This document shows positions 11,376 to 21,734 of a stretch of 64,000 nucleotides of DNA, piece after piece. Within the stretch, counting starts at the first letter, position 1. Every line of letters starts with the position of its first letter. The stretch covers positions 912,501 through 976,500 of the forward strand of contig JAPTOF010000028.1 of the NCBI GenBank assembly GCA_028554755.1, given 5' to 3'. Source of the stretch: Cordia subcordata. Taxonomy: Eukaryota > Streptophyta > Magnoliopsida > Boraginales > Cordiaceae. Both the position numbers and the translations under genes were made by a program. The notes beneath the pieces were generated by a model. It was given only the letters and a program-made list of their open reading frames with translations, ran no database searches and had not been told where the DNA came from.

Positions 11376-11579
11376 ATGAGAGATGATGGAGCTATATTTT
11401 TGATAGACAATAAAGGCTTGGCGAAGTCTTATCAATATCCATCTGCTCATCATAGATTTTGTATTAGACACACATTCCAAAACTTCAAAAAGAAGCTTCA
11501 TGGTTTATGTTGTGAAACATTAATTATTTCTAAGTATATAAATAATATGTCAACATATTTTAAGCAAGTAAAGGGTTGA
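11376..11579 (+). pseudogene. MULE transposase fragment (patch copy)
   Basis: Encodes DNKGLAKSYQYPSAHHRFCI then RHTFQNFKKKLHGLCCETL. The PSAHHRFCxRH...NFKK pattern is typical of Mutator-family transposases, just after the second catalytic Asp region. Upstream, frameshifted codons near 11310 (KTWFWSLNALHD) fit the preceding part. Everything else is missing. A terminal-like motif GAGTAAAATGCA at about 11005 and its reverse complement near 13105 may be the ends of the parent element. The identical donor copy is at 31757-31960. Confidence 0.7.
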
Positions 11580-12285
11580 TCACTTAGGAACTTGTAAAGG
11601 GAAGGATAAGTACTAGACAAATACTAAGATTTCCTAATCTAGCTGGGTTGAATTGGCCTAGGAAAATAATAATAAAAATACAATTAAATTAAATTACAAT
11701 AACAAAAATTAAGACTAAAATTATAAAGGAGACAATTAATTATTTTTGGAATAAGAAATAAGAAACTAATTCTAAATTGGAGCAAATAAATAGCCAAGTG
11801 AAATAAATTAAAGTAGACAAAAGTTCAAAATGTCGCGAAACAAGAGCAAATTGAAATATTTTTTTTAAAACCCTCCATCCCCATAAATTAAACATAGGAT
11901 CTCATGTGCAGGAGAAATAATCTCAAATACTTGAGTTATTCCTTCATTCCAATAAATTAAAATAAATTAAAACCATTTAAAGTCATAGCAAGAACATGCA
12001 ATTAACTCACACAAATTACATACATCTTGTGATATTAGACAAAAACATATTAGCATATGATATGTTCACATATGTACGCAAGAAGAATGTGATGCAATAA
12101 GTTTAGCCTATAAGCTCGCAAGAAGAATTAATGTCATGCAATGAGTTTAGCCTATAAGCTGGCCGTTGCAATTGACGTTGAATCATTCTCAAGAAATCCA
12201 AGATCCCAAGTATTTATAACATGTGTCAGAAAAGTATATATATAAATTGGACTTGTCGCGAAAAAAATTGTATAATTTTTAAAAG
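11580..12285. other. AT-rich non-coding region with an old copy of the small-gene upstream repeat
   Basis: No gene seen. Bases about 12040-12245 (GAATGTGATGCAATAAG ... AGAAAAGTATA) are a decayed version of 14640-15060, the repeat upstream of the small gene. Confidence 0.5.
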
Positions 12286-12451
12286 AGTAAAATGTATTTT
12301 ACTCCCCTGTGTCTTTTGATAATCGCACAAAACCCCATATGATTTAAAAACTCACTGATATCCTTGTCGATTAAAAAATGTTTCATATTGGCTCTTGTAG
12401 CTAATCTTTCTGCGTGCATAAAACATGCATCTACAGTGCATTTTGACTTGT

Positions 12452-12841
12452 CAATAATGAAGAAACTCAAATAAATTGGTGTGAATTCTCCCTCTAATTT
12501 CAAAACTATGTAGATTTCCCATTTTAGTTTGAAATAAGATGCAAATACACTATTCACAGAGTGAAAATAAAATAAAAAGTCTCTTAAATTACATAGATCC
12601 TTTTGTTTATATGCATTTGATTATTATTGAATATATTTATATTGCTTATAAAAAATCATTTAGACTAAGAAATATACATAATTTAGAAAGTATACTTTGG
12701 ATTTTTACTCATCTACGGGTGTATTTGCAGATTATTACGGAGGAATCTTTCACCAAATTTAAAAGTTAGAGGGAAGAATTTGCACCATTTTTAAATCAGA
12801 GAGGGAATTTGTATCAATTTATTTGAGCTTTTTAATTATTG
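12452..12841. mobile_element. Inverted-repeat (MITE-like) element, patch copy
   Basis: The left end CAATAATGAAGAAACTCAAA continues to ATAAATTGGTG, and the right end is its imperfect reverse complement (CTTTTTAATTATTG at 12828-12841), giving arms of about 55 bp plus further inner inverted matches. No coding capacity. The family is unresolved and no clear target duplication was seen. The same element is at 32833-33220. In the old paralogue its arms are split by the solo LTR at 4630-5956. Confidence 0.55.
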
Positions 12842-13147
12842 AAAACTAAAAATGCATTAGCATGCTTTTATATTGTTTGATAACTCTTGCTGGAAAGCTA
12901 ATGGCAAAGACCAATTTACAAACCTTTTTTGAATCACAAAGATATCTATAAGTTTTAAATTTTTTTTCCTTTGGTAAAACTCTTATTATAATGAGATTGA
13001 ACTTAGAACCTCATGCTTTGGAGATAGTCTCAACTACTTGAGCTATCTTTTAATCTCATCAACAAGTTTTGAATTGAAATCACAGGGTGTATTTTACTCT
13101 TGTTAGAAAAATTTAAATTTTTCAGAAAGTCAATAGTTTTAACTTTG

Positions 13148-13149
13148 CA

Positions 13150-13186
<37 letters not shown>

Positions 13187-13215
13187 ATGTATGTATGTAT
13201 GTATATTTTTGTGTG
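13148..13215. repeat. AT / GTAT microsatellite
   Basis: A compound repeat: (AT)n followed by GTATGT and GTGT units. Duplicated at about 33530-33598 in the donor. Confidence 0.8.
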
Positions 13216-13675
13216 TGTGAGTGTGTCTTTTCTTTTTTTTTTTTTTGGTTAATTAAACTAGTACGTTTCTTTGATGAAAGAGAAAACCTATTCAGATAAG
13301 CCTATAAGCATATAAACTGTAGAACTTGAATCACAGATTAGATGTACAATATCTTTGAACCCATGATATGCTGAGGAAGAGGCATTTGTGTAGTTAAAAT
13401 TACTAATAAGAAGCAATGCTTGCTCTTGAAATATATCTACAGACTCACTTAGGATCTCAAAGGTGGCGATTATCTAGAGATCCGAATTAGGAACAATGTG
13501 ATGAACAAAGTCAATTATATATAATTGATCGGAACAAAGTTGCATCTCTCCTAGCAACTAGAAACTGTCAATAATCACTTCAACCAAAATAAATAAAACA
13601 AAATATATGAATCCAAAGAAAATACAAATGAAAAATCTGAAGTTGACTGATGCGATAGGCATTATTTTGTTGTCT

Positions 13676-14071
13676 TTAACTCTTAAGGAGCATAAGTAGT
13701 CTCAAAATAATCTTAAGCATTGTCATCCCTATCAAGCGCAAGCGTGCCATGAAGTCCTTATTCCATGAAGTGCTCGAGCCTGCTTTTGTTTTGAATCCGA
13801 AAGCTGCTTCAGCATCATTGTTCTCACAGTCATTGTGAACTTCAGATTGGTTTCCATCACTTCTAGTATCCTCATCATGGTCATTCGAAGCATATTCGAA
13901 TTGCGAGCCCTTGTCAGATATCCACCAGATATCTTCTTCTTCTTCTTCATGCTGGTCGGCTAATAGATGAGAAGGTACATCCATCTCGTCGCGCTCCCGT
14001 TCTTCAATGCTTATACCATAATCATAACTGTTGATGCTTGCCATGGCCAGAGCTTCTAACGAAATCGACAT
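13676..14071 (-). CDS. Small acidic plant protein, patch copy
   Basis: 131 codons from the ATG at 14071 (MSISLEALAMAS). I chose this start over the upstream ATG at 14215 because the copy at 760 starts at the homologous position and a TATA box lies at 14191-14200, between the two ATGs. The protein has PSHLLADQ, an acidic run of five Glu, DIWWISD, a second acidic stretch (EYASNDHDEDTRSD) and a basic C-terminus (MARLRLIGM). There is no signal peptide and no known catalytic motif. It is identical to the donor copy at 34056-34451. The function is unknown to me; such a charged, low-complexity protein could be a regulatory or disordered factor, but that is inference. Confidence 0.65.
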   Translation of the reverse strand: MSISLEALAMASINSYDYGISIEERERDEMDVPSHLLADQHEEEEEDIWWISDKGSQFEYASNDHDEDTRSDGNQSEVHNDCENNDAEAAFGFKTKAGSSTSWNKDFMARLRLIGMTMLKIILRLLMLLKS

Positions 14072-14190
14072 TTGGTTGCAATGTAATATATAGTAATGAA
14101 TATACCTAATTAAGACAAGAGAGAAACAAGAGTATTGGTTCTTGTAAGTTTTCTCAGTTCTCCAATGGAGGCTGTCATAACAAGACAAAC

Positions 14191-14200
14191 ATATATATAG
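14191..14200 (-). promoter_or_regulatory. TATA box of the small gene (patch copy)
   Basis: CTATATATAT on the minus strand, about 128 bases upstream of the ATG at 14071. The spacing matches the homologous gene at 760. The donor equivalent is at 34571-34580. Confidence 0.5.
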
Positions 14201-14234
14201 ATGTGAAACCAACAAGCTATCTAAGTTCTGATAA

Positions 14235-15360
14235 GTTGAAATTATAATCTTGACTCACTTTATTAAGCATTCGCACTTGGATATTCTTGTGATCATCCTG
14301 TGACATCAGCTACTACAAAATCAAGAACGATTACGTACGGTTAAAAGTCATCTTGAGTTCATGCATGCATCTGCCAATAGATTTTTTCTTGGGTTGAATG
14401 TGGAAATCGATAATATAACACTCTTATATACAAAAATTAATTTTAGAATTTCCTGCACTTAACTTCTAGGTTAGGTATGAAGAGGGAATCTATTCAAGTC
14501 AAAATATTTAACGTACAAAAACGTGCTTTTCTTTTTTCCCTTCCCGTGATCATCTTTCAGTTTCTGCCCGTTTATATGTACCCAAAGAAATCCACCTCGA
14601 TTAGTTTCACGATTCCAATGACGGACTTTATGCTTCAAAAAGTATTCACGTGAATAAGTATGCACGTACATATATGCTCACGTGTGTAGAATGTGATGCA
14701 GATAGTTTCATGTGCTGGCCTCTCTGACTGTCGCGGAATCATTCTCGGGAATCCAAGGATCGCGAGCATGGCAGCGGACTTTTTTTTTTTTTTACCCAAA
14801 TTTTAATATCTCATGTAAAATTGACCCCATTCTTGATAAGGGTTCAAATATAATTCAATGTCGCTCCCAAAATGTGATTCCGATGACGAACTTTTTGCTT
14901 CAAAAACTCTTCACGTGAGTAATTATGCACGTACATATGTGCTCACGTGTGTAGAATGTGATGCAATGAGATTAGTTTCATGTGCTGACCTCTGTAAATG
15001 TCGCCCAATCATCCTCGGGAATCCAAGGTTCACGAGCATAGCAGGCACCAGAAAAGTGTATTTAGGGTAAAACCATCCTAATTCGTCGAAATTGCATCTT
15101 TCGCTTCTGTAATACCATAATTTAGTTTGTAATTCACTCATATATTTGTTCTATTGTTGTACATACATACATGAACATGTAAGGAAATTGACTAACTCAT
15201 TCAGCATTCACACTTGAAAAATGACGCACATTCTTGTGATCATCCTGTTGACCTTTAGCCATCACAAAAACAAGACACGAAGATTATCGTTAAAAGTCGT
15301 TTTGGATTCACAGTCGTTTCTCGTTAATAGCACTTGCGCAGGGTGAATTTTCCATTTATA
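14235..15360. repeat. Tandemly repeated upstream region of the small gene
   Basis: Two diverged units. 14235-14360 (TTGACTCACTTTATTAAGC onward) resembles 15189-15330. 14611-14770 (GATTCCAATGACGG to GAGCATGGCAG) resembles 14876-15045. Part of the second unit belongs to the old paralogue, exposed because the patch ends at 14874. Both carry paired CACGT-containing stretches (TTCACGTGA, CTCACGTGT). Confidence 0.55.
14776..14874 (+). repeat. Orphan left TIR of the MULE
   Basis: GGAC, a long T run, then ACCCAAATTTTAATATC, identical to the left TIR of the complete MULE at 35156-35247 plus seven interior bases. No interior or right TIR follows; the old paralogue resumes at 14875. It marks the right end of the pasted block. 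Confidence 0.85.
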
Positions 15361-16086
15361 GTAGGATAAGGAGCACAACGTTGGAAAGCCGGGCTTCGGG
15401 TTTCAGTAAAAGGCTCCATGGACTGGGAACATGGGTGCGGAGGAAGATCCTCGGCCCATTAGATCAAGCAACAAAGGTCTTTAGAAAGGAAAGTCAACGG
15501 GGGTCCAAATTAGCAAAGTCTCAGAGGAGAGGATTAGGGGGTATGTAGCTGACAGACTGAGATGTGTCCTATAGCTCCCCCGAAAGCCGCTTAGACGAAG
15601 GAATGTCAGCCAACATCCTAGGGTAATATAACCTAGCGGTGGGTAGGAGGAAGGATCAATCACACTTAAGACTCACACTCTTGGTGTACACTAAGCATAT
15701 ATCATATTGCCAGGACCCTATATCCTCTTCTGTGGGAATCCTCATAATCTTCTTGGAGATTTCAATTGTAGGTCCAAAGGTCTTCAATTTGGCACCTACC
15801 ATTGGGCCCTAGTGATACTGCGTCCATCGCACCCCATATTCGCAAAAACTCATCATCATCTTTTCATATGGCTACCAGCAATTGCGAAGTAATAGAAAAA
15901 CCAAGATAGAAAACTAGAGGTAGAATTGGAGACTCAAGCACGAGATGCAGAACACATGAGATAGTAGAATGATGAGCTCTGGTATAGAATGGATGGCTAA
16001 TGAAGCAACTCACAGTCCCAGCTTTTACGACAACCCCGTGCAAACTTAGCAACTCAGACCAGTCTCGGAAATTCTATCCATACAAT

Positions 16087-16380
16087 CATTGGATTTGGTG
16101 GTGACCCTAGAAATGTGGCAAGTAATGAATGCCACTAAAACACCTCCAGCATGTGTACTTGCAAATGACATCAAAATCTCCCTGGGGTGCGTTGCCACAC
16201 CCTTCACCGCCAAAATCGAGTAAGTGAACATGTCGCCTAAGTTCTAGGTGCCATAATAGAATTGGTACGATGGAAAGGCAAACCTAAATAAGCACATAGT
16301 TGGGAGCCTGCTTTGATCTAGAAACATATCTGATAGCATGGTCATGATTTCTTTAGTTATCGCAATTCCTTAATGCTGAC
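16087..16380 (+). pseudogene. Ty3/gypsy gag fragment, copy 1
   Basis: In broken frames: PPACVLANDIKISLGC, then VATPFTAKIE, then a YDGK...NLNKHI stretch and IVGSLL. PFT-x-RI...YDG-x-x-DP-x-x-H is the start of the plant gypsy gag domain. Upstream, TTTGGCACCTACCATTGGGC at about 15789 resembles the primer-site region after a gypsy LTR. Heavily mutated. The paralogue is at about 41340-41640. Confidence 0.55.
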
Positions 16381-16389
16381 TCTATTAAA

Positions 16390-17525
16390 CATCTAACATA
16401 GAGGTTAACATATAGCATTTGGCCATGCTATATTACTGTTAGCCTTTTGCCGTTTCTGCTCAACCTCGTGGATGGCCAAAGCCTCGACTATGTATGTTTG
16501 GAGCGCGAAGGGTGAACCTCATGGCAAAGGCTTCTCGACCTGGGAGTTTCCACACATAGTTTTACAATTGTGGATGCTTTATCTCCTACCTAAACTCTAT
16601 CCATAGACTTTGTAAAAAACAAAGTATGGGCTGCTTAATTGTAATAAAATTCAACCAAAATAAAAGTAATAATAAGTTCATCACAATGAAACCAAGTTTC
16701 CAATTTTATTACAATTCAATTAGTGTATAGGAATGAGACGGACCCTCAACAAAATTGAGAAATATGTATTAAAGATTTACCAGATTATACCACAAAACTA
16801 ATTGTAGTGGAGTCAATCCTCTTATAAACCTAATTATAGCTTAGAAAAGGGATAAAGGCTAAAGCCACAAAGTTAATTGCAACTAAAGCTGAAAAGGCCG
16901 TAAACTTAATTACAACAAAAAGGAAAAATCTAGGCCATAAATTGAACTACAATTATTTGGAGAATTCTAAGCTAACATTATGCTAACTACGACTAAGCTA
17001 GGACTAAGCAAAGAATAAGACTAAGCTATGGAGCTAAAAGGATAGATATAGATTAAGGCTTGGTTGTTCTGAAACTCTTTTCTTCATGGCCTCGATGAGC
17101 TTTTATACTTGCTTGCTCCGCTGAAATCCTTCAGCAATCGCGATCGTGGTGTCTTCTATAATCATTGAAGCTCTGATTGAGATTCATGCTTAGTCTTCGC
17201 TCCTTTTGTTTTGGCGTTACATGTTTATTTGACTTGGTCTCTTCAATTAAACAAGACACATGCATATCATGCGTCGATTTATAGCATCTGGCCGAAGATC
17301 GGGCTCAATATTCGTTCTGGCCACGGTATCAGCCTTCAATTCTTTTTGCCTTGAATTCTTCCTTTGGCCAATAGCCGATATGATTTAGAATTTGAGTGTA
17401 AACAACTTCTCTACAATTACTATGTCCAAATTCCTTTTCCAATTCACGAAATTTGCTCTAGTGAGTTTGTGCTCTCTAAGAATTGTAGCAAGTTGGCTGA
17501 AGGAAGTCATTTGATTACTTTTCTT
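16390..17525 (-). pseudogene. Copia gag fragment, interrupted, copy 1
   Basis: On the minus strand, FSQLATILREHKLTRANFVN and WKRNLDI (about 17515-17400) match the gag start of Copia-3 (FSPLAIILKVYKLTGPNFVD). Further codons at about 16480-16390 match its middle (MAKCYM). About 900 bases of other sequence, possibly part of an LTR ending TCAACACACATCA at 17768, separate the two pieces. The paralogous remnants are near 42640-42800 and 41650-41760. Confidence 0.5.
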
Positions 17526-18329
17526 CTTCATTTTGCCTCCAGTATTCATTCCTTGGCCTATACATTTTCTAACAAGCTCAATCTTCATCCTAGCACGCAC
17601 TTAAAACACCAAAAAAACACTAATGAGGCACTTATGCAACTTAACTTCTTAATCATCAAATATGAATATCTTTGCATGAATTCTATATTAATGCATATTA
17701 AAAGCTCTAAACACCTCTACAAATACACGTAAACACTAACAGAATTGCACACAAATCAACACACATCACAGGGTTGCAGTGTCCCTGGTGCTCATCGAAG
17801 TAATTTACTTAGCGCTACTTACTCTAGTCAAAGTTGGGATTGCTGGAGTCATAAGGCTCCATCTCATATCCACTTTTGTATGGGATTGGTGCCTTGAGCT
17901 TCGTAATGTGGAGCCTACTCCATACATTCGCTTTTGATGTTGAAATAGTTCTCTACAGCAATGAATATACATAAAGTTCATTATATTCATCGCCGACCAT
18001 GAGTCTATATCATATCTCTTCCAAACAGCATCAAATATGATTCTGTGCTTGCCAGTCTTCCCTATACTATCTCGACCGAAGGTTTCTAATCTTGCTTTAC
18101 CTCTCCAAAGGCTTTAGGGATCACCTGTCCTTGCTGCCTCATGGGTAGATTTGCAATCTCGTAAACCTATGGCGTGAGCTTTCCGTCCGGTGAGCCTCAA
18201 GTGCTTTGGGTTTTGTTCACTTTCTAATTCACCGGCAACCACCTCTGCCTTTTTCTTTCCCTTTGCGGCCTTACTGGTAGATAGCGCCCACTAATCAGAG
18301 TGTTGATCCTACAGCCTATCCAAGAAAGC

Positions 18330-18560
18330 ATTTTATTCACACCATTGTCTCAGTGAATTTGAGATTTCCTTCTTCAATTGCCTTCTAGATTGCATTTCTT
18401 AGGACTATGCAATTGCTAGTAATGTGGCTGCATGAGTGGTGCCACTTGCAGTACTTTTTGTCATAGTTCTCTTTTTGCAGCAAATTCTTATAACCTAGTG
18501 TGAGTAGCAACGTTTATTCTTCAATAGACAGTCAAACAAATTACATGTCAAGGCTACCAA
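18330..18560 (-). pseudogene. Ty3/gypsy gag C-terminal fragment, copy 1
   Basis: Minus-strand codons are a decayed version of the open frame at 60062-60325 (YCKWRHSWSHIISNCVVLRN), a Cys/His motif found near the gag end of plant gypsy elements. Here W, H and C positions are partly kept (KWHHSCSH, NCIVLRN), with frameshifts. Confidence 0.5.
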
Positions 18561-18593
18561 GTTGATTTGGTATCAATAATGTCATCATTCCTC

Positions 18594-19520
18594 TAGTTCT
18601 CTTCCACCAAAAGCTTTTTAGTGTCTTACTCTTCATCAGAATCAGTCTCCTTCCAGATTATGGCATCTCAAATTGGGCTGTCTTTCTAAGCATGCTACTT
18701 CAGTCATCTCTTCTATTTTGTCTGTTCCTTTGTCATTTTCTTGTAATCATTGTTTTAATTGTGTTGTAGCCAAGTCTCATTAGTTATCATTTCCTACTTC
18801 TTCAAATAAAAGTACTGTAGCTTTTGAACTTGTACATTCTGATTTATAATGGCCTTTCCCAATAAAATCTTGTATGGTATTTCAAATTATATCATTTTTG
18901 TGGATGATTTTACCAGATATTCCTGGATATATCCATTTAAGTCTAAGTCTAATGCCCTGCATGCTTTCATTGCTTTCAATTCTATGATGTAGACATAGTT
19001 TTGTATGACTACAAAGACATTAAGAACTGATAATGGCGGAGTATTCCTTAGTAATCAATTCAAAAATCATTTACAAAATCAAGGGACCATATATCATACT
19101 AGTTATTCTCACACACCACAACAAAATGGCAGAGTTGAAAGTAAACATGCTCACCTTATTGAAACAGTTCTTTCTTTGCTTCATCACTATAAATTACCAA
19201 GCTAATTTTGGCTACAAGCATTGTCTACTGCCAATCATCTCATTAATAGAATGCCTACTTTAGTCTTAAGCAATAATCACTATTTAGTGCCTTTACAACC
19301 AAACACTTGATTATAACCTCCTCAAAGTCTTTAGTTGTCTTGCCTTTCCTTGGACAAAACCATACAACAAACATAAACTCCAAAATAAAGCAATAGCATG
19401 TGTCTTTTTAGGCTATTGTGGCACTACAAAAGGCTATAGATGCATGGATTTCCTCACCAAAAGAGTCTATATCTCTAGGAATATGAAGTTCTTTGTAGCT
19501 GTGTTTCCCTATATGCCTTT
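18594..19520 (+). pseudogene. Copia-1 GAG-pre-integrase and integrase
   Basis: Begins with the right copy of the 201-bp duplication (18594-18794). The integrase core follows in broken frames: FELVHSDL at about 18817 (first Asp), VDDFTRYSWIYP, TDNGGVFLSNQF at about 19027 (second Asp) and PQQNGRVES near 19119 (Glu), so the D,D,E triad is present. A stop precedes FWLQALSTANHLINRMPT, and the C-terminal region is frameshifted. The enzyme would join element DNA to the chromosome; this copy cannot be translated through. Confidence 0.85.
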
Positions 19521-19939
19521 AACTCCACATTGTCTTTCTCCTCTACTTATTTACCTCCATTCTTTTATCTCAACATCTACTCTAATCACAGCATGAGTTT
19601 TTCAACTCCATCACTTTCACACATCCTTTCTATCATTCCTCAATTACTTGATACTAGTTCAACAGTCACAATACCCTCTAATTCTTCAATCTGTCCCAAC
19701 AATCAACATCAGTCAACAAAATCACATCCAACTCTTCCCCAATCTTCTAGTCCAAGTTCAGTCCTTTTCTGTCGAACCATCTAATCCCCACAATGATCCT
19801 ATACAAACTGATAATTGTCTATCTCCACTCAACATCCATTACATCATCACATGGTTACAAGATCTAAAACTTACTCCTTGCCACCCTACCTTGCTTGACA
19901 TACTTTTAACACCACCACCACCTCAAACTAAATCATCTT

Positions 19940-20985
19940 CCTTCAAGGAAGCATCAAAGCATGCTCACTGGCTTCAAGCTATGCGAGAAGAGTTTGTAGC
20001 CCTTCAAAAATAGAAGACCTAGATCCTTGTGCCTCCACCAATTGATACGCAATCAATGTGATGCAAATGGGTGTACAAGATCAGAAGACACTCAAATAGA
20101 TCCATTGCAAGGTACAAATTCAGGCTAGTTGCCAAGGGTTTTCATCAAGAGTATGGACTAGGTTATAGCGAAACCTTTAGTCCAGTGGTCAAGCCTTTAA
20201 CTATTGGATTTGTCCTTGCTCTTGCCTTATATTTCAATTGGACATTAAGGCAACTAGATGTCAAAAATGCATTTCTCCCTAGAACTCTCTCTGAAACAGC
20301 CTATATGTACCAGTCTCAAGGCTTTAAGGATCTTGAAGAACCTCATTTTGTCGGTAAACTACGAAAATCTCTTTATGGCTTCAAGCAAGTTCTTAGAGCA
20401 TGATATCACATGTTCTTTTCTTTTCTTATGGACCAAGGGTTTCATTGCAGCACTACAGACACTTCACTCTTTATTCTTACCAACAAATCTATTATTATCA
20501 TAGTGTTAATATATGTGGCTGATCTCATTATTACTGGTAGCTCCTCTCGGGTTATCATCGATCTTACCAATGCTATGGCATCGAAGTTTTCTATGAAGGA
20601 TTTAGGAACCTCATCATATTTCTTGGGTATAGAAGTTTCAGTCAATGGTAGTTGAATGGTATTTTATCAAAGCAAGTATGCCAGGGATCTTTATCAAAGA
20701 GCAGGCCCTTTAGACTGTAAAGCAAGTGTTAATCCCTGTCTTTCTAAATACACACCCTGTGATTAGAAGTCTGAAATGCCTTACCCTAATCCCATTGCTT
20801 TTAGAAGCTTGGTAAGAGCCCCTCAATGCCTTACTATTACAAGGCCAGATATCTAATTTGCCATTAATTCAATGTGCTAGGCTATGCATCATCTAACTAA
20901 TGCAGACTATGAGCTCTGAAAAGAATTCTCAAGTTTGTGAAGGGTACATTGCATCAAGGACTGCAGTTTTAGAAAGGACCCTTTC
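19940..20985 (+). pseudogene. Copia-1 reverse transcriptase
   Basis: Frames read KHAHWLQAMREEFVALQK, then WVYKIRRHSNRSIARYKFRL, GFHQEYGLGYSETFSPVVK, LDVKNAFL, GKLRKSLYGFKQ, and LIYVADLIITGSS at 20506-20544. The catalytic YVDD box is YVAD (20512-20523), so the first of the two paired aspartates is lost. Several stops separate the blocks. KDLGTSSYFLGIEV near 20597 is the conserved connection region. Confidence 0.88.
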
Positions 20986-21440
20986 AACTACAAGGTTATT
21001 GTGACAGTGACTGGGCTAATGATCCTTCGGCAAAGAAATCTACTACTGGATATTGTGTATTTTCAGGTCTAAACTTAATCTCATGGTGCCCCAAGAAGCA
21101 AGTAATTCTGGCAAGATCCTCCACTAAGGTGGAGTATAGAGCTCTTACATATACTATAACTAAAGTAAAATGGTTAACATATTTGCTGAAAGATTTGCAT
21201 ATACCCTTCTCTTTACACATAGCCTAATTAGTGACTCCATTTCTGCTCTTGCAGTGGCCTCAAATCCTGTCTTTCATGGTACAATAAAACACATTGACAT
21301 TGACTATTATTTTATCCATGAACAAGTTACTTCTAAGCAATTTCTGTTGTCACACATTTCCATTGAAGAGCAGTTATTGATATCTTCATTAAATCCTTGT
21401 CCAATGCTAGGTTTGTTGTACTTAAATCCAAGCCTCCCTT
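20986..21440 (+). pseudogene. Copia-1 RNase H
   Basis: Reads GYCDSDWANDPSAKKST then TGYCVFSGLNLISWCPKKQ, with the D-x-DWA start of copia RNase H, followed by SSTKVEYRAL and, in another frame, ALAVASNPVFHGTIKHIDID. It degrades the RNA strand during reverse transcription in live elements. Frameshift near 21230. The polypurine tract follows at 21461. Confidence 0.82.
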
Positions 21441-21460
21441 AGCATGACCTAAGGTTCAAC

Positions 21461-21471
21461 TTGAGAAGGGA
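21461..21471 (+). promoter_or_regulatory. Copia-1 polypurine tract
   Basis: TTGAGAAGGGA lies directly before the 3' LTR (TGCTAAAGAC), the normal place for plus-strand DNA priming. Confidence 0.75.
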
Positions 21472-21729
21472 TGCTAAAGACAATTCATCTCATATGCAAC
21501 AGTATTAGTCAAAGTAGGTCAACTCAGTTAGTTAGTAGAATTGGAAGTTAGTTATAATTTGTATCAACTAGTTAGTTAAGATAACTGCTCAAGTGGACAG
21601 ATGTCATCCACTGATTCATGTACTTAAGTCAGCTAAGCTCAAGTATAAATAGCTGAGCTCTTGTATAATTCTTCTTTTTCAAGTAATAGAAATTCGTCTT
21701 CTTCATTCATGATTCTCTCTACTCAAACA
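21472..21729 (+). repeat. Copia-1 3' LTR
   Basis: A 258-bp LTR from TGCTAAAGAC to CTCAAACA, followed by AAATT, the same five bases as before the 5' LTR. Confidence 0.9.
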
Positions 21730-21734
21730 AAATT

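Larger units (their letters stand above)
7613..14874. repeat. Recently pasted 7.26-kb copy of 28010-35254
   Basis: Collinear with 28010-35254 at roughly 99% identity. Differences are scattered substitutions, a longer AT tract (10909-10953) and small indels. The left edge lies inside an LTR whose full copy, with target duplication, is at 27853-28209. The right edge lies just past the left TIR of a MULE that is complete at 35156-40386. So this is the copy and the right-hand locus is the donor. Relative to the paralogue, it replaces the equivalent of 34359-34990, about 630 bp. Confidence 0.88.
4548..18593. other. Foreign block inside Copia-1 (old paralogue plus recent patch)
   Basis: The block is homologous to sequence further right. 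4548-4629 with 5957-7603 matches about 32880-34358, and 14875-18593 matches 34991-35155, 40387-43392 and 59720-60278. The middle, 7613-14874, is a later, nearly identical copy of 28010-35254. Without that patch and the solo LTR at 4630, the original insert was about 5.5 kb. No TIR, LTR or Helitron end was seen at its borders, only the 201-bp duplication, which suggests repair-mediated insertion. Confidence 0.7.
15036..18593. repeat. Old composite of gypsy and copia debris, copy 1
   Basis: Homologous at roughly 85-88% to 40387-43392 continued at 59720-60278. It holds pieces of at least three retroelements in different orientations, described separately. The right end stops at 18593, while the other copy continues (TCATCGTCC). 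Confidence 0.7.
2431..21729 (+). mobile_element. Copia-1, Ale/Retrofit-like Ty1/copia, split by a 14-kb insertion
   Basis: The LTRs at 2431-2680 and 21472-21729 are flanked by a perfect 5-bp target duplication AAATT (2426-2430 and 21730-21734), so both belong to a single insertion. A primer site lies at 2681 and a polypurine tract at 21461. The internal order on the plus strand is gag, CCHC knuckle, protease, integrase, reverse transcriptase, RNase H, the copia order. Short LTRs near 255 bp and the ALA/VASNPVFH stretch in RNase H fit the Ale/Retrofit lineage. The element is interrupted from 4548 to 18593, and 201 bp of its own sequence is present on both sides of that block. LTR identity of about 85% by eye and many stops make it old and inactive. 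Confidence 0.9.

Noticed and set aside
18585..18600. CTAG at the right border of the foreign block, resembling a Helitron 3' end
   Set aside because: CTAG is created by the junction itself: the paralogue reads CTCTCATC and the Copia side starts TAGTTCT. There is no hairpin or TC start, and a 201-bp duplication does not fit Helitrons.
2431..21729. Two separate Copia fragments rather than one split element
   Set aside because: The perfect AAATT duplication outside both LTRs and the equal-length 201-bp inner duplication are better explained by a single element with an insertion.
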